64,000 nucleotides of DNA from Geminisphaera colitermitum TAV2 (GTDB taxonomy: Bacteria; Verrucomicrobiota; Verrucomicrobiia; Opitutales; Opitutaceae). The notes below the pieces were generated by a model. It made no database searches. It was not told the DNA's origin and saw only the letters and a program-made list of their open reading frames with translations. Position numbers and translations under genes: made by a program. The stretch lies in the NCBI RefSeq assembly GCF_000171235.2, contig NZ_ABEA03000004.1, forward strand, positions 45,527-109,526, given 5' to 3'. Below are positions 16,982-26,476 of the stretch, in pieces (position 1 is the first letter of the stretch; each line of letters starts with the position of its first letter).

Positions 16982-19726
16982 ATGATTGTAGTGATCAGGT
17001 TCGACAAGCCCTGTGTCAGCGTCGCCGGTGCCGTGGAGTATTTCCACGAGCACATGCGGCTTGCTGACTACCTGAAACAGGGCGACCAGTCGGAAATGAC
17101 TTGGGTCGGTCAGGGAGCCGCTTTGCTCAGTCTGGCCGGTCCGTGCCGGGTAAACGACTTCGAGACGCTGTGCTCGGGTCGGCATCCGGCAACAGGAGAA
17201 AGCCTTCTGGCCAGTGACAAGGGAAGCAGGCGGCGGGTCGGTTTTTTCGGGCAGATTTCGCCGCCGAAGGACGTTTCTATTGCCTGCCTCGTCGGAGGAG
17301 ACAGCCGCATTGCTGTCTGGTGGACCGAAGCTGTTCGGGAAACCCTGCAAGAGATCGAGGCCGTCACCGCCACGCGCGTGCGGTGCGAGGGGCAGAACCA
17401 TGACCGGACAACGGGAAACATGGTGGCCGCCGTGGTCACGCACGAAGCCAACCGGGCGCTTGATCCGCAGCTTCACACCCACGTCTGCATCATGAACCTG
17501 ACCCGGGATCACGAGGAAAACCGCTGGAAGAGTGTGCAACCCTCCGCCTTTTACCGGCACCAGGGGTTTTTTCGTGAGGTCTGTTACAACCGTCTGGCCG
17601 TGCGGCTTCGCTCGGCGGGCTACGAACTGGAGCGGGTGCGCGGAATCGGCTTCACGATAAAAGGATTCCCAGAAAAATTGCGGGAGACTTTCAGTAAGCG
17701 CCGCCTGGCGATTCTGGAAGCCGCCGCAGCCTCGGGAATCACTTCGCAGGATGGCTTGCAGGCCGTGACGGTGCGGACGCGTGCGGACAAGGTCAGCGCG
17801 ACCGCCGTGGAATTGCAGGCCGGCTGGATCGCGCAGGCCGGCCCGGCTCTCGACCTCGTCCGCGCGGTGATCGCGCAGGCGGACGGCACGCCGAAGCCCG
17901 CTCCCGAAGTGCGCCCCTTCGACGCGCTGGTGTCGGCGGAGGAGCATGTGTTCGAGCGGCGGTCCGTGGTGGACGAACGGCTGCTGTTGCGCGAGGCCCT
18001 GATTATTGGCCGGGGTCACGTCACGCCCGACGATCTGCGCGCCGCCATCGGCGAACGGGTTGCCTCCGGCGAACTCATCAAAAAGGGCGGCGACCTCGCC
18101 TCGCGTTCCGGTCTTGAAGCAGAGGACGAGTTTGTCACCTGGGCCGAAGCTCATCGTGAGGACTGCGGTGTGATCGGTTACGCTGTCGGTCTGCGCGAGG
18201 CGTCGCTGGGCAAGGACCAGGCGGCTGCGGTCTCCACCGTCCTCGCGTCGCGTTCGCGGGTGACGGTTTTTCAGGGCGACGCCGGCACCGGGAAAACCCA
18301 TTCGCTAAAAACAGTGGTTGCGGCCATCGAACGGCGCGGCGGCCGCATTTTCGGATGCGCGCCTTCCACCGGGGCCACGGATGTGTTGCGCAAGGAACTG
18401 ACACCCGACGCCAACACTCTCCAGCAGCTTCTTGCCAACCCGGAGTTGCAAGCGGCGATGCGCGGGCGTGTCATCATCGTGGACGAGGCCGGACTGATGT
18501 CGGTCAGACAGATGCGCGACTTGTGTCGGCTGGCTGACGCCAACGACTACCGCCTGCTGCTGGTCGGCGACACCAAGCAACACGGTTCGGTCGAGGCCGG
18601 TGATGCCTTGCGGTGTCTGCAAAAGTTCGCGAACGTGCCGGTGGCGCGGCTGACGCAGATCCGCCGCCAGAAAGACCCGGAGTTCCGCGAGGCTGTGGCC
18701 GACTTGGCGGACGGCAACGTTGTGAGCGCGGTCGCGCGTTTCCGGAAACTGGAAGCGGTGAAGGAGATTCCTTACGACCGGCAACTCTACAGCGCCGCCG
18801 CCAAAGACTACATCAGCACCGTGCGCTCGGGGAAAACCTGTCTGGTGATTTCCCCGGTCTGGTCCGAGATCCACGCATTTACAACAGAAGTGCGACGGCA
18901 GTTGCGGTGCAACGGACTGCTGTCCGGTCCCGACCGTGTGGTCACGGTTGCCTGGTCGCTGGACTGGACCCGCGAATGGCGCCGCCAGATCGAAAACTAC
19001 AAGCCGGGCGATCTGCTCCGGTTTCACCGTGACGAGGGTGATTTTGGCTCCGGCGAATACGCCACGGTTTCTCGTATCGAGGACCGTTGCCTCGTGGTGA
19101 CTCGCCACGACGGCAACCGGACATGGATCGATCCCCGGCAGACCGGCGGATTTGATGTGCAGGTTGCCGGCGAACTTTCGGTGGCGGCGGGCGATAGCCT
19201 GCTGGTCGAGGCCAACGAAAAATCCGCCGGCCTGAAAAACGGCGACCGCGTCGAGGTCGCCGGTTTCGATGACGAGGGTTCCATCGTCCTGAAAGACGGG
19301 CGGCTGATTCCGTCATCATTTCGTCAGTTCACGCACGGTTATGCATCCACCTCGCACGGTTCGCAGGGCAAAACCGTCAACCGGGGCATTCTCGTCATGG
19401 CCGACGAAAGCATCGCCACCGCCAACCTGAAACAAGCTTACGTGAGCAACTCCCGGTTTCAGGAAACCCAGATGATCTACACCACCGACATCGACGCCGC
19501 CCGCGAGGCGATGGGCCGGTTTGGTGACCGTCTGCTTGCCTCCGAACTCGTGCCGCCGGACGCCCGCAAGCCGGCAGGTGCGCGCTCTCCTGCGCCCGAC
19601 AAGGATGATACGGGGCTGCTTTCCGGCATGCACCGGGGCATCCGGGCCAGTGCCTGCTCCCTCCTGAAGACATTCTTCGAGCCATCGGGAAAAACCGGCT
19701 CCGGCCATCACGTTGGCCGAAATTGA
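16982..19726 (+). CDS. MobF-family conjugative relaxase with helicase domain (TrwC/TraA-like)
   Basis: About 914 residues. The N-terminal relaxase has Tyr-containing segments (GAVEYFHEHMRLADYL) and the histidine triad in HEANRALDPQLHTHVCIMN near residue 160. The helicase part has Walker A QGDAGTGKTHSLKT near 435, Walker B RVIIVDEAGLMS near 500, motif VGDTKQHGSVEAGD, and late motif YASTSHGSQGKT. Such proteins nick oriT, attach covalently to the 5' end and unwind the strand during conjugative transfer. The ATG at 16982 (MIVVIRFDKP) is preferred over an upstream one at 16955 because relaxases begin close to the first beta strand. No type IV secretion genes are in the window, so this may be a mobilisable or decayed element. 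Confidence 0.92.
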   Translation: MIVVIRFDKPCVSVAGAVEYFHEHMRLADYLKQGDQSEMTWVGQGAALLSLAGPCRVNDFETLCSGRHPATGESLLASDKGSRRRVGFFGQISPPKDVSIACLVGGDSRIAVWWTEAVRETLQEIEAVTATRVRCEGQNHDRTTGNMVAAVVTHEANRALDPQLHTHVCIMNLTRDHEENRWKSVQPSAFYRHQGFFREVCYNRLAVRLRSAGYELERVRGIGFTIKGFPEKLRETFSKRRLAILEAAAASGITSQDGLQAVTVRTRADKVSATAVELQAGWIAQAGPALDLVRAVIAQADGTPKPAPEVRPFDALVSAEEHVFERRSVVDERLLLREALIIGRGHVTPDDLRAAIGERVASGELIKKGGDLASRSGLEAEDEFVTWAEAHREDCGVIGYAVGLREASLGKDQAAAVSTVLASRSRVTVFQGDAGTGKTHSLKTVVAAIERRGGRIFGCAPSTGATDVLRKELTPDANTLQQLLANPELQAAMRGRVIIVDEAGLMSVRQMRDLCRLADANDYRLLLVGDTKQHGSVEAGDALRCLQKFANVPVARLTQIRRQKDPEFREAVADLADGNVVSAVARFRKLEAVKEIPYDRQLYSAAAKDYISTVRSGKTCLVISPVWSEIHAFTTEVRRQLRCNGLLSGPDRVVTVAWSLDWTREWRRQIENYKPGDLLRFHRDEGDFGSGEYATVSRIEDRCLVVTRHDGNRTWIDPRQTGGFDVQVAGELSVAAGDSLLVEANEKSAGLKNGDRVEVAGFDDEGSIVLKDGRLIPSSFRQFTHGYASTSHGSQGKTVNRGILVMADESIATANLKQAYVSNSRFQETQMIYTTDIDAAREAMGRFGDRLLASELVPPDARKPAGARSPAPDKDDTGLLSGMHRGIRASACSLLKTFFEPSGKTGSGHHVGRN

Positions 19727-19743
19727 ACATTTGCATTCCAGCC

Positions 19744-20112
19744 ATGAGCATCAAGCCGCTTCCCGGAAAAGAACCTGTAGTGAAATTGCCAACACCGGCC
19801 TGGGGCCGGGTGGCCAAAGACGGAGACCTCTCTCGCGCCGTCTGTTTTGTGACTGCGACCGGCGGACACACGGTGTCGTTTCCGGTGTCCGCATTGTCAC
19901 GATGGGAGTTTTCTCCAGGAAATCCCGACTCACTCGTGATTGCTGCCGGCAAGGAAACGGTGACGGTCCTCGGCCGAAAGCTCACAGTGGTCCGCGATGC
20001 GCTGAACGCAGGTCGTTTGCTGGAAGTGAAAATAAAACCAGCCGCAGGTGACTGCGAGACGGCGGAAAACGAAACCACGGTTTCCGAAATCCGTTTCGCG
20101 GTTGCGGCATGA
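19744..20112 (+). CDS. Small hypothetical protein of the mobile island
   Basis: A 122-residue soluble protein starting MSIKPLPGKEPVVKL. It has the composition of a compact beta protein (GRVAKDGDLSRAVCFVTATGGHTVSFPVSALSRWEF) and contains no motif I recognise. It starts 17 bp after the relaxase stop and ends 6 bp before the methylase-helicase start, so it is in the same operon. Its role is unknown. Confidence 0.6.
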   Translation: MSIKPLPGKEPVVKLPTPAWGRVAKDGDLSRAVCFVTATGGHTVSFPVSALSRWEFSPGNPDSLVIAAGKETVTVLGRKLTVVRDALNAGRLLEVKIKPAAGDCETAENETTVSEIRFAVAA

Positions 20113-20118
20113 CAGGTC

Positions 20119-23100
20119 ATGGCCAGAAAAGCGCCCAACGATCCGTTCCAGCTTGATCTGTTCGAGACGCTATCGAGAGCGGCGTCCATCACATCCACTC
20201 CCACCGACGACAATCATGAACACTCACCAAGCTTACCGACAGATGGCGGAAGCCCACTGGCGCCAGCATTATCCACGGATCGTGCAGGAACTGGAAGCGG
20301 CCGGGAAACTCTAGGCAGCGTTGCAGGAAGCACAGGACCGGACCATCGACGAAATGGAACGTCTGATCCGGCAGGGGCTCAAACAGGGCCTGACGGCGCA
20401 GCAGGCGCGCGACCAGGCATGGGAACTGGTGCGCGAAAACTACATCGTTCTCCCACTGCAAGCGGAGTAACCGCGTCGAACTGGACCATTACGGATGCCG
20501 ACAAGATCGGCGAAGGTTCACCCAAGCAAAAATTCCGGCAAAACGTCGCGGCCATCGAACTGCTGCGCCGGGTCGAAAACGAACGCCGTTCCGCCTCCGA
20601 CGACGAACGATCCGTGCTGGTCAAGTACGTCGGCTGGGGCGGACTACCGCAGGTGTTTGCGGAGGGGAGCGAGGCACCGCAGTGGCGCAACGAACAAAAG
20701 CTCTTGAAGGACCTGCTCCTGCCGGACGAATACCGTTCCGCCCGCGCCACGGTTTTGAACGCTCACTACACCTCGCCAACCGTGATCCGCGCCATGTATG
20801 CGGCTCTCGAACGGCTTGGCTTCGAGCGGGGTCGCGTGCTCGAACCGGCCTGTGGTCTCGGCCATTTTTTTGGACTGATGCCGGAAACGATGCGCTCCCG
20901 CTCCGAACTGACCGGCATCGAAATCGATCCGCTGACCGCCCGGCTCGCCAGCCAGCTTTATCCGCGGGCGGACATTCGCGCCACCGCGTTCGAGGAAGCG
21001 TCCTTGCGAACAAATTCTTTCGACGTGGCGATCTCCAACGTGCCGTTCGGCGACTATGCTCCGTTCGATCCGAAACTGAACAAGGGCAAGTATCGAATCC
21101 ACGACTACTTTTTCATTGCCGCTCTGGAACGGGTTCGGCCCGGCGGGTTTGTTGTGTTCATCACCTCGCGCGGCACGATGGACAAACGCCAGTCCGGCCT
21201 GCGCGAGCTTTTGGCCGAAGGTGCCGACCTCGTCGGGGCGATCCGACTCCCCAACGATGCGTTCAAACAAAACGCCAACACCGAGGTAACGACTGACATT
21301 GTCTTCCTGCGCAAACGCGCGCCCGGCGAGGCGGCGGCAACCGGTCCGGCATGGATGGAAACCCGTCCACTGGAAGGCTCGGCCTCACCGGATACGGAAG
21401 CGGACGCGATCCTCATCAACGAGTATTACCACGCCAATCCGCACATGCTGCTAGGCCGGATGCAGCGCGAAGAGCATGGCATGTATGGCCGTTCAGAAGT
21501 CGGTCTGGTCAGCGACGGACGTAATCTCGCGGAGGTGCTGGCCTCGGCCGTCGCGCGACTGCCGTCTGGGCTCTACCAGCCTTTAACCGAGACGCAGGCC
21601 ATGACGGTGCGGCAAACGCTGCCGGTCGCTGACAACATCAAACCGTATTCCTACGTCCTGACTGAAGAGGGTGCGATTGCCCGCCGCGAAGGCGACGACC
21701 TCGTCGTGCTGACCGGCCTGTCCACAAACATGTCACGCCGGTTGCGCGGACTGATTCGCGTGCGCGACGCCGTGCGCGCCTGTCTGCAACTCCAGGTGGA
21801 AAACCGCTCCGATGACGACATCGCCGCCGCCCGCCTCCGGCTGAATCAGGATTACGACCATTTTGTCGGGCAGTTCGGGCCGGTGTCTCAGTCGTCGAAC
21901 ATGCGTGCGTTTATCGATGATCCCGATCTGCCGTTGCTCCTCTCGCTGGAAAATTACAACGAGGATACCGGCCTCGCCACGAAGACCGCCATCTTCCGCG
22001 AACGCACGATTCAGGCCCGCCAACCCGTGGAGCGGGTGGAGACAGCGAAAGAGGCGTTGCTTGTCACCCTGAACGAGCGCGGGCGTGTCGATCTGGACGC
22101 CATGAGTCGCCTGCTCGGCAAACCGGCGGACGAATTTTTGCCAGAACTCGCCGGCATGATTTATCGCAACCCTCAAACCGAGCGCTGGGAAACGGCTGAC
22201 GAATACCTCTCCGGCAATGTTCGCGACAAACTCTTCATCGCCGAAGGTGTGGCCGAAGTGAATGCCGATTACCGTTCGAACGTCGAGGCGTTGCGATCGG
22301 TCCAGCCCGCCGATCTGAAAGCGTCGGAAATCGACGCGCGCCTCGGCGCCGTCTGGATTCCGCCGCGCTACGTCGAGGATTTTGTCCATGCGCTCCTCAA
22401 CGTTTCCCGCACCGATCCGAACTCGGCGGCGTCGGTTCACCACGCTCCGCAACTCGGCCTGTGGTCGGTGAAGCTCGGCTATTACGCCCGGACCAGCGTC
22501 GGCAACCTCTCCGAGTGGGGAACCGAACGTGTGCCGGCGCACGAGTTGATCGAGGACGCGCTCAACCTGCGCACGCCGACCGTTTACGACACGGACGCGA
22601 ACAAAAACCGTATCCTCAACATCACTGCCACGGAGGCCGCCCGAGAAAAACAGGGCAAGATTCGGGCAAAATTTGCGACCTGGATTTGGGAAGACGATAC
22701 CCGGCGCGAGCGGCTCGTCGGGATCTACAACCGCACATTCAATTCGCATCGGTTGCGGACCTTTGACGGCTCCCACCTGACGCTTCCCGGAGCCAGCCAC
22801 ACGATCACGCTCCGCCCGCACCAGAAGGCGGCGGTGTGGCGAATCCTGCAAACCCCCAACACCCTGCTCGCCCATGTCGTAGGGGCCGGCAAAACCTGGA
22901 CGATGGTTGCGGCAGCGATGGAATCGAAGCGGATCGGTCTCGCCCAAAAGCCGATGTTCGTCGTTCCGAATCACATGCTCGGCCAGTTCTCGTCCGAGTT
23001 GCTGACCTTGTATCCAAACGCCAACATTCTTGCCGCGGGAAAGGCGGACTTTGAAAAATCTCGCCGCCATCAACTGATGGCGCGCGTTGCCACCGGCAAC

Positions 23101-25347
23101 TGGGATGCGGTCATCGTCACGCACTCCGGTTTCGAGCGACTGGCGATTTCCAAGGACGCGCAGAAACAGTTCATCGAGGAACAGGTGGAAGAGTTGGAAA
23201 CCTGCATCCGCGAGCAGAAGGGGGATAATCCCGGCAGCCGGATCGTGAAAGAACTGGAGCGCGCCAAAAAGCGGCTCGATGCCCGGCTCAAGAATCTCGC
23301 CGCCGAGGATCGCAAGGACACGATGTTGACTTTCGAGGAACTCGGTGTGGACAGGCTGTTCGTGGACGAGGCCCACACGTTCAAAAACCTGTTTTACGTG
23401 ACCAAGATGACGCGCGTCGCCGGTCTGCCGCAGTCCGCGTCGGAACGGGCGTTTGATATGTTTCTGAAGGTGCAGCATGTGCAAAAACAGAACAGCGGCG
23501 GCGGTGTCGTCTTCGCCACGGGCACGCCGGTTACCAACACGATGGCGGAAATGTTCACCCTGAAACGGTTCCTGCAAATGGCCGTTTTGCGGAGCCAGCG
23601 GCTGGCTCATTTCGATTCGTGGGCCGCGACCTTCGGCGAAACCGTCACGGCGATGGAACTGGCCCCGGATGGTGCGGGCTACCGGCTCAATACCCGGTTT
23701 GCCCGCTTCGTGAACGTGCCGGAGCTGATGCAGCTTTTCCGGCAGACGGCGGACGTGCAGACCACCGAAATGCTGAAACTGCCGGTGCCGGCACTTGAAG
23801 GCGGCAAGGCGCAGGTAGTGCGCGCGCCGTCAACGCCTGCGCTGAAGGCGTTCGTGGAAACGCTGGTGAAGCGCGCGGAGCGGCTGAAAACCGGCAATGT
23901 CGATCCATCCGAGGATAACATGCTCAAAATTACCGGTGAGGGCCGAAAGGCCGCGCTCGACCTGCGACTCGTGATGAACATCGCGGAGGATCATCCCGAC
24001 AGCAAGGTCAACCAGGCCGTAAGCCGGATTTTTGACATCTGGGACGAGACCCGCGCACAGCGGCTCACCCAGCTTGTCTTCTGCGACCTCTCGACTCCGA
24101 AGGCCGACGGGCGCGGGTTCTCCGTGTATGACGACGTGAAGGCAAAGCTGGTGCGCCTTGGCGTGCCTTCCGACGAAGTCGCATTCATCCAGGATTACGA
24201 TACCGACGCGGAAAAAGTTTCGCTCTTCAAGGATGTGCGGGCCGGCAAGGTCCGCGTGCTGCTCGGCTCCACCCAAAAGATGGGTGCTGGCACCAACGTG
24301 CAAAGCCTGCTCGTGGCCGAACATCATCTCGACGCGCCTTGGCGCCCGGCGGATATCGAACAGCGCGAGGGTCGCATCCTCCGTCAGGGAAATACGAACC
24401 CGGTTGTGAAGATTTTCCGTTACGTGACCGAGGGCAGTTTCGACGCCTACATGTGGCAGACCCTCGAAACGAAGGCGAAATTCATCTCCCAGGTCATGCA
24501 GGGCGAAACAACCGCTCGTCGTATCGAGGATCTGGATGCGCCAGCACTCACCTATGCCGAAGTGAAGGCCATCGCGTCGGGCAACCCGCTCGTGATCGAA
24601 AAGGCGCGCGTCGATACCGAGGTGATGCGTCTTTCGCGCCTCCGCACCGAGCACGCCGAGGCGCAATACACTGCTCGCGGCCGCATCCGCCGCATGACCG
24701 AGGACGTGGCGCTCATGGAGAAGCAAATTGCCGGCATGGAAAAGGACTTGTCGGTCCGGGCGGATACGCGCGGCGATAAGTTTTCCGTGATCGTGGACCG
24801 GCATCATTTCACGGAACGGCCGGAAGCCGGCGCCGCGTTGATCAAAACCGTGGACCGTCTCCTCGACAAACGGGCCTCGGAAATCATCATGCAGATCGCC
24901 GGCTTCAACGTGGAGTTCCGCCACACGCTGCCGGATACGCTGACGATCCGGGGAGCGATGAGCTACACGGCCAAGGTATCGCCGTCCCCAGTGGGCATCA
25001 TCGCGTCGGTCGAGCACGCCATCCGTTCCATCGACGAACGGCTGGCGGCACGCCGGAGCGATTTTGAGCAGACTCAAAAAAACTTCACCGGCCTCTCCGC
25101 GCTCGTCGGCAAACCGTTCGGGCACGAGGAGCGGTTGCAGGAACTAACCGCCCGCCAGGCCGAACTCGTCGATGCCCTCGACATCACCAAAAACCAGGCC
25201 GCCGGTTTGTCCGCCGAGGCCGAGGCCGCCGAAACGCCGGCCGCCACCGAATCCAACGACGAGTCCGAAACGCCGGCCGCCGTGGTGCGGATGGACACTT
25301 CGGAGGCTCCCGTCCAAATGCCACCGACGATGCGAATGGCGGTCTGA
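20119..25347 (+). CDS. Giant DNA methylase-helicase of mobile elements (DarB/DdrB-like layout)
   Basis: A 1742-residue protein. Residues 11-15 are QLDLF, a sliding-clamp-binding pentapeptide. The N6-adenine methylase part has motif I VLEPACGLGHFFGLMPE (about 240) and a variant of the catalytic tetrapeptide in ISNVPFGDY (about 305). An SNF2-type helicase follows with VVGAGKTWTM (about 920), VDEAHTFKNLF (1081), ATGTPVTNTMAEMF (1132) and QREGRILRQGN (1415). A coiled, charged C terminus ends in Glu/Ala-rich sequence. Proteins with this layout are carried by plasmids, integrative elements and phage P1 (DarB), where they counter host restriction or act on element DNA. Residues 34-115 overlap another reading frame (see 20216-20470) and look like poorly constrained sequence, so the true start could be later. 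Confidence 0.85.
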   Translation: MARKAPNDPFQLDLFETLSRAASITSTPTDDNHEHSPSLPTDGGSPLAPALSTDRAGTGSGRETLGSVAGSTGPDHRRNGTSDPAGAQTGPDGAAGARPGMGTGARKLHRSPTASGVTASNWTITDADKIGEGSPKQKFRQNVAAIELLRRVENERRSASDDERSVLVKYVGWGGLPQVFAEGSEAPQWRNEQKLLKDLLLPDEYRSARATVLNAHYTSPTVIRAMYAALERLGFERGRVLEPACGLGHFFGLMPETMRSRSELTGIEIDPLTARLASQLYPRADIRATAFEEASLRTNSFDVAISNVPFGDYAPFDPKLNKGKYRIHDYFFIAALERVRPGGFVVFITSRGTMDKRQSGLRELLAEGADLVGAIRLPNDAFKQNANTEVTTDIVFLRKRAPGEAAATGPAWMETRPLEGSASPDTEADAILINEYYHANPHMLLGRMQREEHGMYGRSEVGLVSDGRNLAEVLASAVARLPSGLYQPLTETQAMTVRQTLPVADNIKPYSYVLTEEGAIARREGDDLVVLTGLSTNMSRRLRGLIRVRDAVRACLQLQVENRSDDDIAAARLRLNQDYDHFVGQFGPVSQSSNMRAFIDDPDLPLLLSLENYNEDTGLATKTAIFRERTIQARQPVERVETAKEALLVTLNERGRVDLDAMSRLLGKPADEFLPELAGMIYRNPQTERWETADEYLSGNVRDKLFIAEGVAEVNADYRSNVEALRSVQPADLKASEIDARLGAVWIPPRYVEDFVHALLNVSRTDPNSAASVHHAPQLGLWSVKLGYYARTSVGNLSEWGTERVPAHELIEDALNLRTPTVYDTDANKNRILNITATEAAREKQGKIRAKFATWIWEDDTRRERLVGIYNRTFNSHRLRTFDGSHLTLPGASHTITLRPHQKAAVWRILQTPNTLLAHVVGAGKTWTMVAAAMESKRIGLAQKPMFVVPNHMLGQFSSELLTLYPNANILAAGKADFEKSRRHQLMARVATGNWDAVIVTHSGFERLAISKDAQKQFIEEQVEELETCIREQKGDNPGSRIVKELERAKKRLDARLKNLAAEDRKDTMLTFEELGVDRLFVDEAHTFKNLFYVTKMTRVAGLPQSASERAFDMFLKVQHVQKQNSGGGVVFATGTPVTNTMAEMFTLKRFLQMAVLRSQRLAHFDSWAATFGETVTAMELAPDGAGYRLNTRFARFVNVPELMQLFRQTADVQTTEMLKLPVPALEGGKAQVVRAPSTPALKAFVETLVKRAERLKTGNVDPSEDNMLKITGEGRKAALDLRLVMNIAEDHPDSKVNQAVSRIFDIWDETRAQRLTQLVFCDLSTPKADGRGFSVYDDVKAKLVRLGVPSDEVAFIQDYDTDAEKVSLFKDVRAGKVRVLLGSTQKMGAGTNVQSLLVAEHHLDAPWRPADIEQREGRILRQGNTNPVVKIFRYVTEGSFDAYMWQTLETKAKFISQVMQGETTARRIEDLDAPALTYAEVKAIASGNPLVIEKARVDTEVMRLSRLRTEHAEAQYTARGRIRRMTEDVALMEKQIAGMEKDLSVRADTRGDKFSVIVDRHHFTERPEAGAALIKTVDRLLDKRASEIIMQIAGFNVEFRHTLPDTLTIRGAMSYTAKVSPSPVGIIASVEHAIRSIDERLAARRSDFEQTQKNFTGLSALVGKPFGHEERLQELTARQAELVDALDITKNQAAGLSAEAEAAETPAATESNDESETPAAVVRMDTSEAPVQMPPTMRMAV
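20216..20470 (+). pseudogene. Small conserved-looking ORF with an in-frame amber codon
   Basis: Starts MNTHQAYRQMAEAHWRQHYP, meets TAG at 20312-20314 and then continues in the same frame for 51 residues (DEMERLIRQGLKQGLTAQQA, then WELVRENYIVLPL) to TAA at 20468. The segment after the amber codon reads as one amphipathic helical protein with the first part, typical of small proteins of conjugative elements. It lies wholly inside the methylase-helicase frame, in frame +2 relative to it. It may be a dead gene or an amber-recoded one. Confidence 0.55.
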
Positions 25348-25367
25348 TCTTCCCGAGGCTGAATCCC

Positions 25368-25826
25368 ATGCGACCCTTTGAACGAAACCGAAACCTCACA
25401 GAAGCCGAACGCACCCGTCGCATCGGCGAGTTGATCGCCATCGCCGTTATTCGGTATCGCCACCTCCATCCGGAGGAATTTGCGGATCATCCGCAGTTCG
25501 CAGGTTCCCCTCATCAAGACGGAGCCGGGATGTTCGATTTTGTCGGTCTTGTCTCCGATGAATCTGAAAAGCGGATTCTGCATTACCTCTCGAATATCGG
25601 CACTGCCGCGCCCAAGGATTTTCAGATGGCGCTGGGGATAATACGCATATCTGTCACCCGAAAACTTGAACGGCTCCGCTCCGCGAAACTCATCACCACT
25701 TCAGGTAAAACACGCGCCGTGCGCTACCGACTGGTTCTTCCGCATCTCTTGCGACAGATTCAGAATGATAAACTTGGTGATCCAGAAGCTGCCATGAACT
25801 GGGAGAGAAGGATTGAGCGAGCATGA
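25368..25826 (+). CDS. Winged-helix DNA-binding protein of the mobile island
   Basis: A 152-residue protein. Residues 65-125 (SEKRILHYLSNIGTAAPKDFQMALGIIRISVTRKLERLRSAKLITTSGKTRAVRYRL) form a winged helix-turn-helix of the ArsR/MarR type, with the wing at TTSGKTRAVRY. The N-terminal half is charged and unassigned. It starts 20 bp after the methylase-helicase stop and is probably in that operon, as a regulator of the element. It is the last intact gene of the island before the insertion remnants. Confidence 0.75.
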   Translation: MRPFERNRNLTEAERTRRIGELIAIAVIRYRHLHPEEFADHPQFAGSPHQDGAGMFDFVGLVSDESEKRILHYLSNIGTAAPKDFQMALGIIRISVTRKLERLRSAKLITTSGKTRAVRYRLVLPHLLRQIQNDKLGDPEAAMNWERRIERA

Positions 25827-25872
25827 TGGAGGCGAAGGCGAGTCAGTGGAAGGCGGCGAAGGATTGAGCAAG

Positions 25873-26106
25873 TCATTTGTAATCACGAGCCAGACTGCGG
25901 AAACGAGCAGCCAATCCAAATGAGCGTTCGAGGACCCATCGACGAGGCAATAGGACAACGCCGCGCTTGGTCTGGGGCGGTTTTACCACGTGCAGTTTGA
26001 TGTTGTGGGCCTGAGCAGACTGTTCGGCATTTTCGCCGGTGTATCCTTGGTCGACATAGGACACTTCTACCTTCTGGCCGGTGACCTCCTGGACATCGGC
26101 AGCCAT
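25873..26106 (-). pseudogene. IS5-family transposase remnant (C-terminal part)
   Basis: About 78 codons remain: VEVSYVDQGYTGENAEQSAQ, LHVVKPPQTKRGVVLLPRRW and VLERSFGLAARFRSLARDYK. These include the second Asp and the Glu of the DDE triad of an IS5-group transposase. The N-terminal half is gone; at about 26106 the sequence switches to an integrase fragment on the other strand. The outer end (TTTGTAATCACGAGCC, 25877-25892) resembles the terminal repeat of the intact IS at 6444. Confidence 0.85.
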
Positions 26107-26401
26107 CGACCATCGTACCACCGAGATCGTGATGAAGCACTATTTCCAGCCGGGCCGGGAAGAGTTTCGCCGGATGCTCGTCGGCAAGCTGCCGACGGTG
26201 ATCGGCGGCGCGGCCGCGCCGAAGCCGATCGAGTTGGAGGAGATTCGCGAGCAGTTGGAGGCGATGAAGCCGCGGACGTGGGAAAAAATCCGCGCCGCCC
26301 TGCTCAAGCGGATTCCGCGGCCTGCCGCACCGATGGTCGAAATCCAAACGAAGGTACGCGGATTGGAAGTGCCTGCGAAACCCGACACACCCGCGACGTA
26401 A
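26105..26401 (+). pseudogene. Tyrosine recombinase (integrase) C-terminal remnant
   Basis: In-frame sequence HRTTEIVMKHYFQPGREEFRRMLVGKLP is the C-terminal end of a phage-type integrase, with the catalytic Tyr in KHYF, followed by about 70 residues of tail. The catalytic Arg and His boxes are missing because an IS5-type remnant abuts at 26106. It points to the former integration module of the island, now inactive. Confidence 0.8.
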
Positions 26402-26476
26402 TCGCTGGGCATGGATTACCGGCCGGGATCGTTAGGGCAGCGACCCCTAATGCGGACGTAATGTAAATCGCGATTT

